DNA from: Spongiactinospora gelatinilytica
GTDB lineage: Bacteria; Actinomycetota; Actinomycetes; Streptosporangiales; Streptosporangiaceae
Direction: 5' to 3'
DNA: 41,655 nt
Assembly (NCBI RefSeq): GCF_003236385.1
Contig: NZ_POUA01000019.1
Location: 1 to 41,655, forward strand
Below the pieces are notes generated by a model. The model did no database searches, was not told the DNA's origin, and saw nothing but the letters and a program-made list of their open reading frames with translations. Position numbers and translations under genes: made by a program. The stretch's first letter is position 1. Every line of letters begins with the position of its first letter. Shown here piece after piece: positions 10,638 to 18,456 of the stretch.

Positions 10638-11452
10638 TGCGTGCTCCTCGCCTGTTCGGCGATGTACCTGTCGAACTCTGCCTTCTCCACGAGCTTCACC
10701 CGGAACAGCATCCGGCTGTGGTCGTAGCCGCACAGCTCGGCGCACCGGCCGGCGTGGACGCCGGTCTCGGTCAGCGTGTCGACCTCGAACCTGTTGTTCT
10801 CAACGCCCGGGATCACGTCCCGCTTGAACAGGAAGGCGGGAATCCAGAAGGAGTGGATCACGTCGGGCGAGCGCAGGTCGAACTCGACCTTGGAGCCGAC
10901 CGGCAGCACCAGCTCGGGGGCCTCGGGCGCCTGGTAACTGCTCGCCGGGCGGCCGATCACGCTGACCTTCTGGTTGTTGTAGTCGGTGGTGAAGCGCCAG
11001 CTCCACTGGAAGGCGTCCACACGCACCTTCACCGCGGCGGTCCCGGTGATCTTGCCGAGCTCGTTCTGGTCCCTGGCGGTGAAGTAGAAGAACACCGCGA
11101 CCATGATGACCGGGACCATCGTGTAGAGGATCTCGATCGGCAGGTTGTACCTGACCTGCGGCGGCAACTCCTGGTCGCTGTGCTTCTTCTTGCGATGGAA
11201 GATGCACGCCCACACGATGAGGCCGATGACGACCGCGCCGGTGCCGAGCGCCGCGATCCAAGAGCCGTTCCACAGGCTCTGGACGATGTCGCCCTGTCTG
11301 GTCACGGATTCGGGCATGCCGCCACGCGACCATTCGGCCGCAACTTCATTACTGCATGCCGTCGCCGAGGCCAGCAGCAGCGCCAGAACGGCGGCACGTG
11401 GCACCCTGCGACGGGCCAACGAACGCCGTGTCGCACGGCGGGTCGGACTCAC
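10634..11452 (-). CDS. ctaC: Cytochrome c oxidase subunit II (CtaC)
   Basis: CtaC holds the CuA centre that accepts electrons from QcrC. The 272-residue protein has an arginine-rich N-terminus, a signal or first helix ending in the lipobox-like ASATAC (C33), two membrane segments (about residues 65-88 and 108-128), and a cupredoxin domain. The CuA motif is [12 protein letters not shown] with C237, C241, H245 and M248; [10 protein letters not shown] is the aromatic electron-entry region. GTG at 11452 is chosen; a downstream GTG 16 codons later would give a more compact signal peptide. It is the first gene of ctaC-ctaD-ctaF. A perfect 8-bp inverted repeat lies 24 bp before the start. Confidence 0.95.
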
Positions 11453-11475
11453 GGATCGCCTACCCCACAGATGCA

Positions 11476-11498
11476 GCCCAGGGAGTCAATCCCTGGGC
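11476..11498 (-). promoter_or_regulatory. Perfect inverted repeat upstream of ctaC
   Basis: Two 8-bp arms (GCCCAGGG and CCCTGGGC) flank a 7-nt spacer that reads ATTGACT on the minus strand, so a -35-like TTGACT lies in its centre. It could be an operator over the promoter or a leader hairpin; the sequence does not decide. Confidence 0.55.
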
Positions 11499-11582
11499 GG
11501 TCGATTTCATAAGCTTCACAAGCACGGTTTGGATGTGGACACATTAGCGCCAACCCTGTTCGCCCCTCTGCGCAGCCCCCGT

Positions 11583-11588
11583 TAGTGT
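11583..11588 (+). promoter_or_regulatory. -10 box for a leaderless cysteine desulfurase transcript
   Basis: TAGTGT lies exactly 6 nt before the GTG at 11595, placing +1 at the start codon. No Shine-Dalgarno is visible. Confidence 0.55.
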
Positions 11589-11594
11589 CACGCT

Positions 11595-12728
11595 GTGGCC
11601 TACTTCGATGCCGCCTCTACCGAGCCCCTGCACCCGCAGGCCAGAGAGGCCCTGCTGATGGCACTGGAAACCGGCTGGGCCGACCCGGCGAGACTGTACG
11701 GCTCCGGCCGCCGGGCACGGTTGCTCCTCGACCAGGGCCGCGCGGAGATCGCCGAGGTGCTGGGCGCCCGGCCCGACGAGGTGGTGTTCACCACGTCAGG
11801 CACCCAGGCGGTGCATCTCGGTGTCCTCGGCACCCTACACGGACGGCGACGCGCCGGGCGGCATCTCGTCGTCGGCGCGGTGGAGCATTCCGCCGTGCTG
11901 CACGCCGCCCAGTCGCACGAGCGGGACGGCGGGACGGTCGAGACGGTCGGGGTCGGCCGTACCGGAGCGGTCGACGCCGGCGCCTTCGCCCGCGCGGTGA
12001 GCGCGCCCGGCACCGCCCTGGCCTGCCTGCAGACCGCCAACCACGAGGTCGGAACGCTGCAGCCGGTGGCCGAGGCCGCCGCGGCCTGTCAGGACGCCGG
12101 GGTGCCGCTGCTGGTGGACGCGGCGCAGACGGTGGGCCGGCTGCCGGTTCCGCCCGGCTGGTCGGTGCTCGTCGCGAGCGCGCACAAGTGGGGCGGCCCG
12201 CCCGGCGTGGGGGTGCTGGCCGTGCGCAAGGGCACCCGGTACCGCTCGCCGCTGCCGGAGGACGAGCGCGAGGCCCGGCGGGTGCCCGGCTTCGAGAACG
12301 TGCCGAGCGTCCTGGCCGCCGCGGCGGCGCTGCGGGCCCGCGTCGCCGAGGCCGGGGAGCAGGAACGGCTGGCCGCGCTGATCGACAAGATCCGGCGTAC
12401 CGTCGCCGCCACGATCCCCGACGTGGAGGTGATCGGCGAACCGGTCGATCGCGCCCCGCACATCGTGACCTTCTCGTGCCTTTATGTCGAGGGCGAGGCG
12501 CTGCTTCGCGAACTTGACAAGGCGGGTTTCTCGGTAACGTCAGGAAGTTCCTGCACGGCGAGTACGCTTCGTCCATCGCACGTCTTGGAAGCGATGGGTG
12601 TGCTTACGCATGGAAATGTCCGGGTATCGCTGCCCAGTGGAACATCGGAAGCGGACGTGGACCGGTTCCTCGCCCTCCTTCCTGAGACCGTGCGCCGTAT
12701 CCGCCAGGAAGCAGGGGTGAGCTGGTAG
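11595..12728 (+). CDS. Cysteine desulfurase (NifS/IscS-type, class V aminotransferase fold)
   Basis: A PLP enzyme that takes sulfur from cysteine as a persulfide. At 377 residues it has the family landmarks: EHSA (H98, stacking on PLP), TANHEVGTLQ (N149-E151), DAAQTVG (D175, Q178), SAHKWGGPPG with K198 as the Schiff-base lysine, and the catalytic C320 in SGSSCTAS on the mobile loop. The sequence is closer to short NifS-like actinobacterial enzymes than to housekeeping SufS. GTG at 11595 has no Shine-Dalgarno but a TAGTGT box 6 nt upstream. The stop codon abuts the ATG of the TusA-like gene, so the two are likely one unit, with the desulfurase loading the carrier. Confidence 0.9.
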   Translation: MAYFDAASTEPLHPQAREALLMALETGWADPARLYGSGRRARLLLDQGRAEIAEVLGARPDEVVFTTSGTQAVHLGVLGTLHGRRRAGRHLVVGAVEHSAVLHAAQSHERDGGTVETVGVGRTGAVDAGAFARAVSAPGTALACLQTANHEVGTLQPVAEAAAACQDAGVPLLVDAAQTVGRLPVPPGWSVLVASAHKWGGPPGVGVLAVRKGTRYRSPLPEDEREARRVPGFENVPSVLAAAAALRARVAEAGEQERLAALIDKIRRTVAATIPDVEVIGEPVDRAPHIVTFSCLYVEGEALLRELDKAGFSVTSGSSCTASTLRPSHVLEAMGVLTHGNVRVSLPSGTSEADVDRFLALLPETVRRIRQEAGVSW

Positions 12729-13001
12729 ATGTCGCGTTGGCAGGCCACCACACGGGAAGAGGCCGCGCAGGAGCCCGCGTTGACGATCGACGCGCTGGGC
12801 AAGAAGTGCCCCATCCCGATCATTCTGCTCGCCGAGCAGATCCGCTCGGTGCCGCTGAACGCGATCGTGGCGGTGCTCGCGGACGACCCGGCGGCGTACA
12901 CGGACGTACCGGCGTGGTGCCGGCTGAAGTCGCACCCGCACGTGGCGACGTACGAGCTGCCCAAGGGCGGCTGGGCGATCCACGTCCGGCGCAACTACTG
13001 A
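12729..13001 (+). CDS. TusA-like sulfur carrier protein
   Basis: A 90-residue protein of the TusA/SirA family, which carries persulfide sulfur from a cysteine desulfurase to thiolation pathways. The core motif is LGKKCPIP with C27 and the two prolines (CPxP); the following amphipathic helix IILLAEQI and strands are as expected. The N-terminal 20 residues are an extra polar stretch. ATG at 12729 directly follows the TAG of the desulfurase gene, with no space for its own ribosome site, which implies coupled translation. No tRNA thiouridylase or TusBCDE partner is in the window, so the sulfur acceptor is unknown; Fe-S or tRNA/molybdopterin thiolation elsewhere is possible. Confidence 0.85.
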   Translation: MSRWQATTREEAAQEPALTIDALGKKCPIPIILLAEQIRSVPLNAIVAVLADDPAAYTDVPAWCRLKSHPHVATYELPKGGWAIHVRRNY

Positions 13002-13068
13002 GCCTGGCCCGCACCAAAGCGGGTAGTCGCCCCTGAAAGCCGCTCATCCGACTTTCGGGGGGATCACG

Positions 13069-13503
13069 ATGGGTACCGCGCAGAGCGCCACCACGGTCAA
13101 GGACGTCATGCACCCCGGCGCGCGCTGCATCGAGGCGCACGAGACCCTCGACCGCGCCGCCCAGTTGATGCGCGAACTCGGCGTCGGGGCACTGCCGATC
13201 AGCGACGACGGCCGGCGGCTCCGGGGCATCATCACCGACCGGGACATCGTGGTCGGCTGCATCGCGGCCGGCCGGGACCCGGCCAATACACGGGCGGGCG
13301 ACCTCGCGGCCGGGCTGGTCTGGGTCGGCTCCGACGCCACGATCGACGAGGCCCTGGCCAAGATGGAGGAGCATCAGATCCGGCGGCTGCCGGTGCTGGA
13401 GGACGACCAGATCATCGGCATGATCAGCGAGGCCGACCTGGCCAGGCACCTGCCCCCGGACAAGCTCGCCGAACTGGTGAGCCGCATCTACGCGCCGTCC
13501 TGA
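13069..13503 (+). CDS. CBS domain-pair protein
   Basis: A stand-alone tandem CBS protein of 144 residues. The first CBS repeat spans about residues 8-70 (VKDVMHPGARCIEAHETLDRAAQLM ... LRGIITDRDI), the second about 75-137 (AGDLAAGLVWVGSDATIDEAL ... IIGMISEADLARHL). Such proteins bind adenosyl ligands and regulate partners, but no partner domain is present here and the target is unknown. ATG at 13069 has GGGGGGA about 5 nt upstream. It is convergent with the PfkB kinase gene, with a hairpin between them. Confidence 0.88.
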   Translation: MGTAQSATTVKDVMHPGARCIEAHETLDRAAQLMRELGVGALPISDDGRRLRGIITDRDIVVGCIAAGRDPANTRAGDLAAGLVWVGSDATIDEALAKMEEHQIRRLPVLEDDQIIGMISEADLARHLPPDKLAELVSRIYAPS

Positions 13504-13544
13504 CGGCGGCGTCGGAGCGGCATCGGAGCAGCGACGGCGACGGC

Positions 13545-13582
13545 ACGGCGGCAGAAAGCGGTCGCGGCTCTCTGCCGTCCGT
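13545..13582. terminator. Hairpin between convergent CBS and PfkB genes
   Basis: CGGCAGAAAGC (13549-13559) pairs with GCTCTCTGCCG (13567-13577) with one mismatch over a 7-nt loop; ACGG and CCGT extend the stem with a bulge. It is suitable for both directions. Confidence 0.55.
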
Positions 13583-13612
13583 TGACGTCTGTGCTGGACG
13601 GACCGCCGTGGG

Positions 13613-14599
13613 TCAGGGGTGCGGGCAGCGTATGTGCTCGGCGACCTCGGCGGCGGCGGAGGCCCCGTACGCGGAGCCGAGCCGGTCCAGGAACTCCTGC
13701 CGGGCCAGCTGGTACTCCTGCCCGCCCACGTGCTCCAGAACGTGTGTCGCGGTCAGGTTGCCCACCTGGGCGCACCGCTCCAGCGGCAGGCCCCAGCCCA
13801 CCGAGGCCAGGAACCCCGCGCGGAAGGCGTCGCCGACGCCCGTGGGGTCGGCCTTGGCCTTCTCCGGCGCGGGCGGGATGTGCAGCGACGGCTCCCCCGC
13901 GCGATCGATGCGCGCGCCCTTGGGCCCCAGCGTGGTCACCCTGACCTTCACCCGCGCCAGGACGTCATCATCGGACCAGCCGCTCTTCTGCTCGACGAGC
14001 GCCTTTTCGTACTCGTTCGTGAACAGGTAGGTCGCGCCCTCGACGAGCGCGCGGATGTCCTCGCCCTCCATCCGCGCGAGCTGCTGGGAGGGGTCGGCCG
14101 CGAACGGGATGCCGCGCTGACGGCACTCCTCGGTGTGCCGCAGCATCGCGTCCGGGTCGTTGGCGCCGACCAGCACGAGGTCCAGGCCGCCCACCCGATC
14201 GGCCACCGGGCCCAGCTCGATCTCCCGCGCCTCGGCCATCGCGCCGGTGTAGAACGACGCGATCTGGTTGTGGTCCTGGTCGGTGGTGCATAGGAACCGG
14301 GCGGTGTGGTGGAGCTCGGAGACGTGGATGGAGTCGCAGTCGACTCCATGGCGCTCCAGCCAGGACCGATAGTCGGCGAAGTCGGCGCCGACCGCGCCGA
14401 CCAGGATCGGCGTCAGGCCGAGACAACCCATCCCGAAGGCGATGTTGGCGGCGATCCCGCCGCGCCGGACCTGAAGGTCGTCCACGAGGAACGACAGTGA
14501 CACCCGGTCGAGCTGCTCGGCGATGAGCTGATCGCCGAAGCGACCGGGAAAGGTCATCAGATTATCGGTCGCGATGGAGCCGGTGACGGCGATGCGCAC
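13613..14599 (-). CDS. PfkB-family carbohydrate/nucleoside kinase (adenosine-kinase-like)
   Basis: A 328-residue ribokinase-fold kinase. The N-terminal strand VRIAVTGSIATDNLM and the glycine pair in VRRGGIAANIAFGMGCLG form the substrate pocket, and DPTGVGDAFRAGF carries the anion hole with D257 as catalytic base. The overall sequence resembles the actinobacterial adenosine-kinase-like subgroup, but the substrate cannot be fixed from sequence. GTG at 14599 has GAGGAG 9 nt upstream; the frame stays open for 49 further codons of low similarity. A TAGTCT box on the minus strand near 14680 may be the promoter. It is convergent with the CBS gene. Confidence 0.88.
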   Translation of the reverse strand: MRIAVTGSIATDNLMTFPGRFGDQLIAEQLDRVSLSFLVDDLQVRRGGIAANIAFGMGCLGLTPILVGAVGADFADYRSWLERHGVDCDSIHVSELHHTARFLCTTDQDHNQIASFYTGAMAEAREIELGPVADRVGGLDLVLVGANDPDAMLRHTEECRQRGIPFAADPSQQLARMEGEDIRALVEGATYLFTNEYEKALVEQKSGWSDDDVLARVKVRVTTLGPKGARIDRAGEPSLHIPPAPEKAKADPTGVGDAFRAGFLASVGWGLPLERCAQVGNLTATHVLEHVGGQEYQLARQEFLDRLGSAYGASAAAEVAEHIRCPHP

Positions 14600-14794
14600 G
14601 GGGTTCTTCTCCTCGTTGTCTGCATCTTGCTGTGGCCCGCGCCCTGGGGACGGGCCGGATTTCGACGAGCTCCGCAAGACTATGTTAAAGCAGCACCGAG
14701 GGTCATGCCGTGGATCTCGCTCCGGACGCGTACCGCAGCGGGCCACGAGCCGTACGCAGCCCGCGCCGCCCGCGTCTCCCGCCCAACGCGAACA

Positions 14795-14825
14795 GGCCCC
14801 ATGACCAGCCTGTGATCATGGGGCC
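14795..14825 (-). terminator. Hairpin downstream of erpA
   Basis: A perfect 10-bp inverted repeat (GGCCCCATGA / TCATGGGGCC) with an 11-nt loop begins 24 bp after the erpA stop on the minus strand. Confidence 0.7.
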
Positions 14826-14849
14826 CTCAGGTCGCGAGGACCGGCCCCG

Positions 14850-15203
14850 CTAGTTGAACGAGTCGCCGCAGGCGCAGGAGCCCGTGGCGTTGGGGTTGTC
14901 GATCGTGAAGCCCTGCTTCTCGATGGTGTCCACGAAGTCGATGGAGGCGCCCGTGAGGTACGGGGCGCTCATCCGGTCGGTGACCACGCTGACGCCGCCG
15001 AAGTCGGAAACCACATCCCCGTCCATGGAGCGGTCGTCGAAGAAGAGCTGGTAGCGAAGGCCCGAACAGCCACCCGGCTGCACGGCCACGCGCAGGCTGA
15101 GCCCTTCCTCACCCTGCTGCTCCAGCAGGCTCTTGACCTTGGCGGCGGCCGCGTCGGTCAGGATCAGGCCCTGCTGCGTCGTCTCGCTGCTCTCAACCGT
15201 CAT
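14850..15203 (-). CDS. erpA: Iron-sulfur cluster insertion protein ErpA (HesB/IscA family)
   Basis: An A-type carrier that delivers Fe-S clusters to apoproteins. The 117-residue protein has the three conserved cysteines: C46 in PGGCSGLRY and C110 and C112 in the C-terminal GSCACGDSF. ATG at 15203 has GGGAG 7 nt upstream. It lies in a neighbourhood with several Fe-S-related genes (a desulfurase and TusA upstream, and the [4Fe-4S] enzyme NadA on the other side of the gene-poor stretch), which fits a general role in cluster delivery. It is followed by its own terminator. Confidence 0.94.
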   Translation of the reverse strand: MTVESSETTQQGLILTDAAAAKVKSLLEQQGEEGLSLRVAVQPGGCSGLRYQLFFDDRSMDGDVVSDFGGVSVVTDRMSAPYLTGASIDFVDTIEKQGFTIDNPNATGSCACGDSFN

Positions 15204-15307
15204 TTGCTGACTCCCGCGTCTGGATCAGCCCCCGAAGGCGGCTGTCTGTTTCTGACGTCCTACCTAGACGCTACCAACACCCACCCTCCTCCACACATTC
15301 CGTGTCG

Positions 15308-15470
15308 ATGGCACTCGCTCCACTCACGCGGGGCTGTGCCCATGGCGCTCGCTTCGCTCGCGCGGGCCCGAGGCCCGTCCTGGCCGGCGGCCCGCCCTCT
15401 GGGCGTCACCCCCGCCTCCGGCGGGGATGCGCGCTCACGCGCGCAATGGCCCTCGCTGGCGCTCGGCCTG
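15308..15470 (+). repeat. Three imperfect direct repeats
   Basis: ATGGCACTCGCTCCACTCAC (15308), ATGGCGCTCGCTTCGCTCGC (15342) and ATGGCCCTCGCTGGCGCTCG (15446) are degenerate copies of one unit. The first two are 34 bp apart and both continue into CGCGGG. Their function is unknown. Confidence 0.5.
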
Positions 15471-16354
15471 TTTTTTTCTCATGTCGGGCTCCGCCCGACG
15501 TACGGCAAGCCCGGTCAACGCCGCCCACCGTGCTCAGTGGCGGCCCCGGTGCCCGGCGTTTCGCAGGGCAACGTGGCCGATCACCGTATCTCGCACCGGC
15601 TAACCGGATCCACGTCCCAGTCAGGCAGCGCGTCCGGTCCCCGTGGCGGTCACCCACTTGAACGCCTGAAGCCTCGCATAACGACGGGCATGGTCTGCTG
15701 GCACTCGGTCCGAGTCGCAAGCCCCTCTTCGCCCGGGAGGTAGGCGGCTCCGGCCCTTCCTGGCTGCCAGGCCCCACTGGATCTCGTGCCGCAGAATCGT
15801 GTCGCCTATCACCATGATGCTCAGGCAGCGCCCATGCGGGCCTGGCATGCCCGGCTACACCTACAGCGCGGCCACCAGCTCGTACAGCCCCGAAGCAGGT
15901 GAACCGGTGCAGTACTCCGGCCGCCCTCTGTTGCGGGGCGACTGGGGTGTTGCCGGTCGCCCACCACCATCTACAGCGCCGTATTCACCGCCGCTCCGGT
16001 GGACTTACCTCCACCTGCCATCCGCCGGGGTGACGGCGATCCACTGACCGACGGCGCACTGGTATCGAAGGAGCCACTCTCAGCCGGTGCGGGAACGGCG
16101 AACAACCACAAATCACGCGAAACCCGGACACCAGGCCGCAACCGAACGCGGCGGACGGCGAGAGCGGGCCCGCCGTACGCCGGGCGAAACCCGGCACGAG
16201 GAAGATCGCCCGAGCGTCAGCGAGGCCTTTGGGTACGCGGGGCGCGTCGTATGGGCGGCGGTTCGGGGGGTCGTTGCCGGTGGCGTACTGGTCCTGGACC
16301 CCATGTGCCGGAAGGGGTACCCCCGGGCGGAATCCGACAGATGGTGTGTAATCA

Positions 16355-16376
16355 TTAGTCGTCAGTTCGACGATAA
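16355..16376 (+). promoter_or_regulatory. Candidate operator in front of nadA
   Basis: TCGTC and GACGA (16359-16363 and 16369-16373) form a perfect 5-bp dyad with a 5-nt spacer, flanked by TTAG and TAAG, ending a few bases before the nadA ribosome site. A repressor of NAD synthesis is a natural guess; the regulator is not identified. Confidence 0.45.
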
Positions 16377-16388
16377 GGGGGGATGGTC

Positions 16389-17543
16389 GTGACGACCACC
16401 CAGACCGGACTTCCGCTCTTCGTCCTCGGCCAGGGCCGTGATCCGCACAGTGAGCGGGGTGTGGAGTGCCCGGGAGAGTTGCCGGCGGCGTCGGATCCAG
16501 GGTTGGTGGCGCGGGCGCGGGCGGCCAAGGAGGCGTTGGGCGACCGGCTGTTCGTACTCGGCCACCACTACCAGCGCGACGAGGTCATCCAGTTCGCCGA
16601 CGTGACCGGGGACTCGTTCAAGCTGGCCAGTGAGGCCGCCGCCCGGCCGCACGCCGAGTACATCGTCTTCTGCGGCGTCCACTTCATGGCCGAGTCGGCC
16701 GACATCCTGACCAGCGATGACCAGCGGGTCGTGCTGCCCGACATGGCCGCCGGGTGTTCGATGGCCGACATGGCCACGTTCGACCAGGTGGAGGAGTGCT
16801 GGGAGGCGCTGGAGGACGCCGGGATCGCCGACCAGGTGGTGCCGATCACGTACATGAACTCCAGCGCCGACATCAAGGCGTTCTGCGGGCGCAACGGCGG
16901 CGCGGTGTGCACCTCCTCCAACGCCCGCAGGGCCCTGGAGTGGGCGTTCCAGCGGGGGCGCAAGGTGCTCTTCCTGCCCGACCAGCACCTCGGCCGCAAC
17001 ACCGCCGTGCTGGAGCTGGGCATGGGGCTCGACGACTGCGTCGTCTACAACCCGCACCGCCCCGAGGGCGGCCTGATCAGGCAGCAGCTCGGCGACGCCA
17101 AGATGATCCTGTGGCGGGGCCACTGCTCGGTGCACGGGCGCTTCACCCCCGAGTGCGTGGACGACGTACGGGAGCGCATCCCCGGCGTCAACGTGCTCGT
17201 TCACCCCGAGTGCCGGCACGAGGTGGTCCTCAAGGCCGACCACGTCGGCTCCACCGAGTACATCATCCGCAAGCTGCGCGAGGCGCCCGCGGGCAGCGCC
17301 TGGGCGATCGGTACCGAGCTGAACCTGGTCAAGCGGCTGGCCCAGGAGTTCCCCGACAAGCAGATCACGTTCCTGGACCGGACCGTTTGCTACTGCTCCA
17401 CGATGAACCGCATCGACCTGCCGCACCTGGTGTGGGCGCTGGAGTCGCTGGCCGCCGGTCAGGTGGTCAACCAGATCACCGTCGACGCCGACACCGCCCA
17501 CTGGGCGAAGGTCGCCCTGGACCGGATGCTGGCACTCCCCTAA
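16389..17543 (+). CDS. nadA: Quinolinate synthase (NadA)
   Basis: NadA condenses iminoaspartate with dihydroxyacetone phosphate to quinolinate, the precursor of NAD, using a [4Fe-4S] cluster. Three triplicated domains are recognisable from LFVLGHHYQRDEV, FCGVHFMAESADIL, MAAGCSMADM, CSVHGRF, HPECRHEVV and DRTVCYCSTMNRI; the three ligand cysteines are those in FCGVHF, HPECRHE and the TVCYCSTM stretch. I prefer GTG at 16389 (384 residues) because AAGGGGGG is 6 nt upstream of it. The ATG at 16383 abuts the same purine run, leaving no spacing. nadB and nadC are not next to it in this window, so nadA is transcribed alone here. A dyad operator candidate precedes it. Confidence 0.95.
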   Translation: MTTTQTGLPLFVLGQGRDPHSERGVECPGELPAASDPGLVARARAAKEALGDRLFVLGHHYQRDEVIQFADVTGDSFKLASEAAARPHAEYIVFCGVHFMAESADILTSDDQRVVLPDMAAGCSMADMATFDQVEECWEALEDAGIADQVVPITYMNSSADIKAFCGRNGGAVCTSSNARRALEWAFQRGRKVLFLPDQHLGRNTAVLELGMGLDDCVVYNPHRPEGGLIRQQLGDAKMILWRGHCSVHGRFTPECVDDVRERIPGVNVLVHPECRHEVVLKADHVGSTEYIIRKLREAPAGSAWAIGTELNLVKRLAQEFPDKQITFLDRTVCYCSTMNRIDLPHLVWALESLAAGQVVNQITVDADTAHWAKVALDRMLALP

Positions 17544-17592
17544 CAAAGACGCCCTGACGGAGATGCCCTGACAGAGACGGCCCGATGGAGAA

Positions 17593-17617
17593 CGGCCCGG
17601 CCGTGCAGGCCGGGCCG
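17593..17617. terminator. Bidirectional terminator between nadA and the DinB-like gene
   Basis: A perfect 10-bp inverted repeat (CGGCCCGGCC / GGCCGGGCCG) with loop GTGCA lies between two convergent genes. Confidence 0.75.
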
Positions 17618-17626
17618 CGGTGACGT

Positions 17627-18379
17627 TCAGACCGCCGAGTGGGACAGCCACCAGGAGAGCAGCCCGCTGTCGCCGTCGATCGAGTAGTCGTCGGCCCTGC
17701 GCCTGCCCCACACGAGGAGTTGCAGGTCAGAGGAGGTGGCGGCGCGCACGGTGACGTCGCCCGGCTCCGGTGAGCGGCGGTAGGAGAACCCGCCGGGTTC
17801 CAGGGTCACCACCCACCCCGCGCCGCTGTCGGCCTGCCAGGACAGCGTCTCGCCGTCCCCGGTCAGCTCGCGGGCGGGGGCCCCGCCGCGCGCGTACGGC
17901 AGCAGGTCGAACAGTTCCTCGACCCCGTCGGCGGCGATGTCCTCGTCGATCGCCGGGGCGATGCCGATCGCGATCTGGGCGTCGGCGTGGTGGACGACGG
18001 TCTCGTGCAACTGGCGGCGCGACCAGAACCGGACGTGCCGGTCGCCGCCCCAGGCCCACATCGGGGCGTCCGGTTCCTGGCCGGACAGGGCCTCCTGGAG
18101 GATCTCGGCGCCCCGGGCGAGCCAGGCGGGGTAGTCCGCCCGGTGTTCCGGCTCACCGAAGTCCATCTCGCGGCGGTGGTACCGCTCCGGGCTCAGGTCG
18201 CGCACCATCGCGGCGGCCCAGCGGTGGATGGCACCGGTGTGCGCGATCAGCGCGCCCAGGTCCCATCCGGGACAGGTCGGCGTGGGCACCGACATGTCAT
18301 GCCCGGTGACGGTCTTCGCCATCCGGTTGATCTCATCGCCCACCGCCCGCGTGTGGTCGGCGTGCGTCCACGTTCTCAT
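17627..18379 (-). CDS. DinB-fold protein, mycothiol-dependent maleylpyruvate isomerase family
   Basis: A 250-residue protein of the MDMPI family. The N-terminal four-helix bundle (about residues 8-145) has CPGWDLGALIAHTGAIHRW and HETVVHHADAQIA, supplying the histidines that bind a divalent metal in this fold. A C-terminal SCP2-like domain follows (about 160-250; EPGDVTVRAATSSDLQLLVWGRR). Members use mycothiol as cofactor or are of unknown substrate, so maleylpyruvate isomerisation is not implied. ATG at 18379 has TAGGGGGA 5 nt upstream; an open frame extends 37 codons upstream but lacks similarity. Confidence 0.85.
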   Translation of the reverse strand: MRTWTHADHTRAVGDEINRMAKTVTGHDMSVPTPTCPGWDLGALIAHTGAIHRWAAAMVRDLSPERYHRREMDFGEPEHRADYPAWLARGAEILQEALSGQEPDAPMWAWGGDRHVRFWSRRQLHETVVHHADAQIAIGIAPAIDEDIAADGVEELFDLLPYARGGAPARELTGDGETLSWQADSGAGWVVTLEPGGFSYRRSPEPGDVTVRAATSSDLQLLVWGRRRADDYSIDGDSGLLSWWLSHSAV

Positions 18380-18456
18380 GCGCGTCCCCCTAGGCTCGGC
18401 CGTACCGGCTCTCAGCCTGGCAGGCGACGCGCCGGACGTCACGACCCGAATTCGGG

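Larger units (their letters stand above)
15204..16382. other. 1.18-kb gene-poor stretch
   Basis: Several open frames exist on both strands, but none has the codon bias of the neighbours or a recognisable domain. The left part (15300-15480) has degenerate repeats rich in GCTCGC and GCGCGC, a run of seven T at about 15472-15478, and a 7-bp hairpin (GTCGGGC / GCCCGAC) around 15484-15500. The middle (15630-15850) reads on the minus strand like a decayed coding tail, without an identifiable family. The right end (16300-16382) is the nadA promoter. A degraded mobile element is possible. Confidence 0.55.

Noticed and set aside
15621-15848. Minus-strand frames resembling the tail of a transposase (TnpB-like)
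   Set aside because: No zinc-ribbon cysteines, catalytic motif or terminal inverted repeats could be found, and the similarity is only a general impression, so it is recorded as gene-poor sequence.
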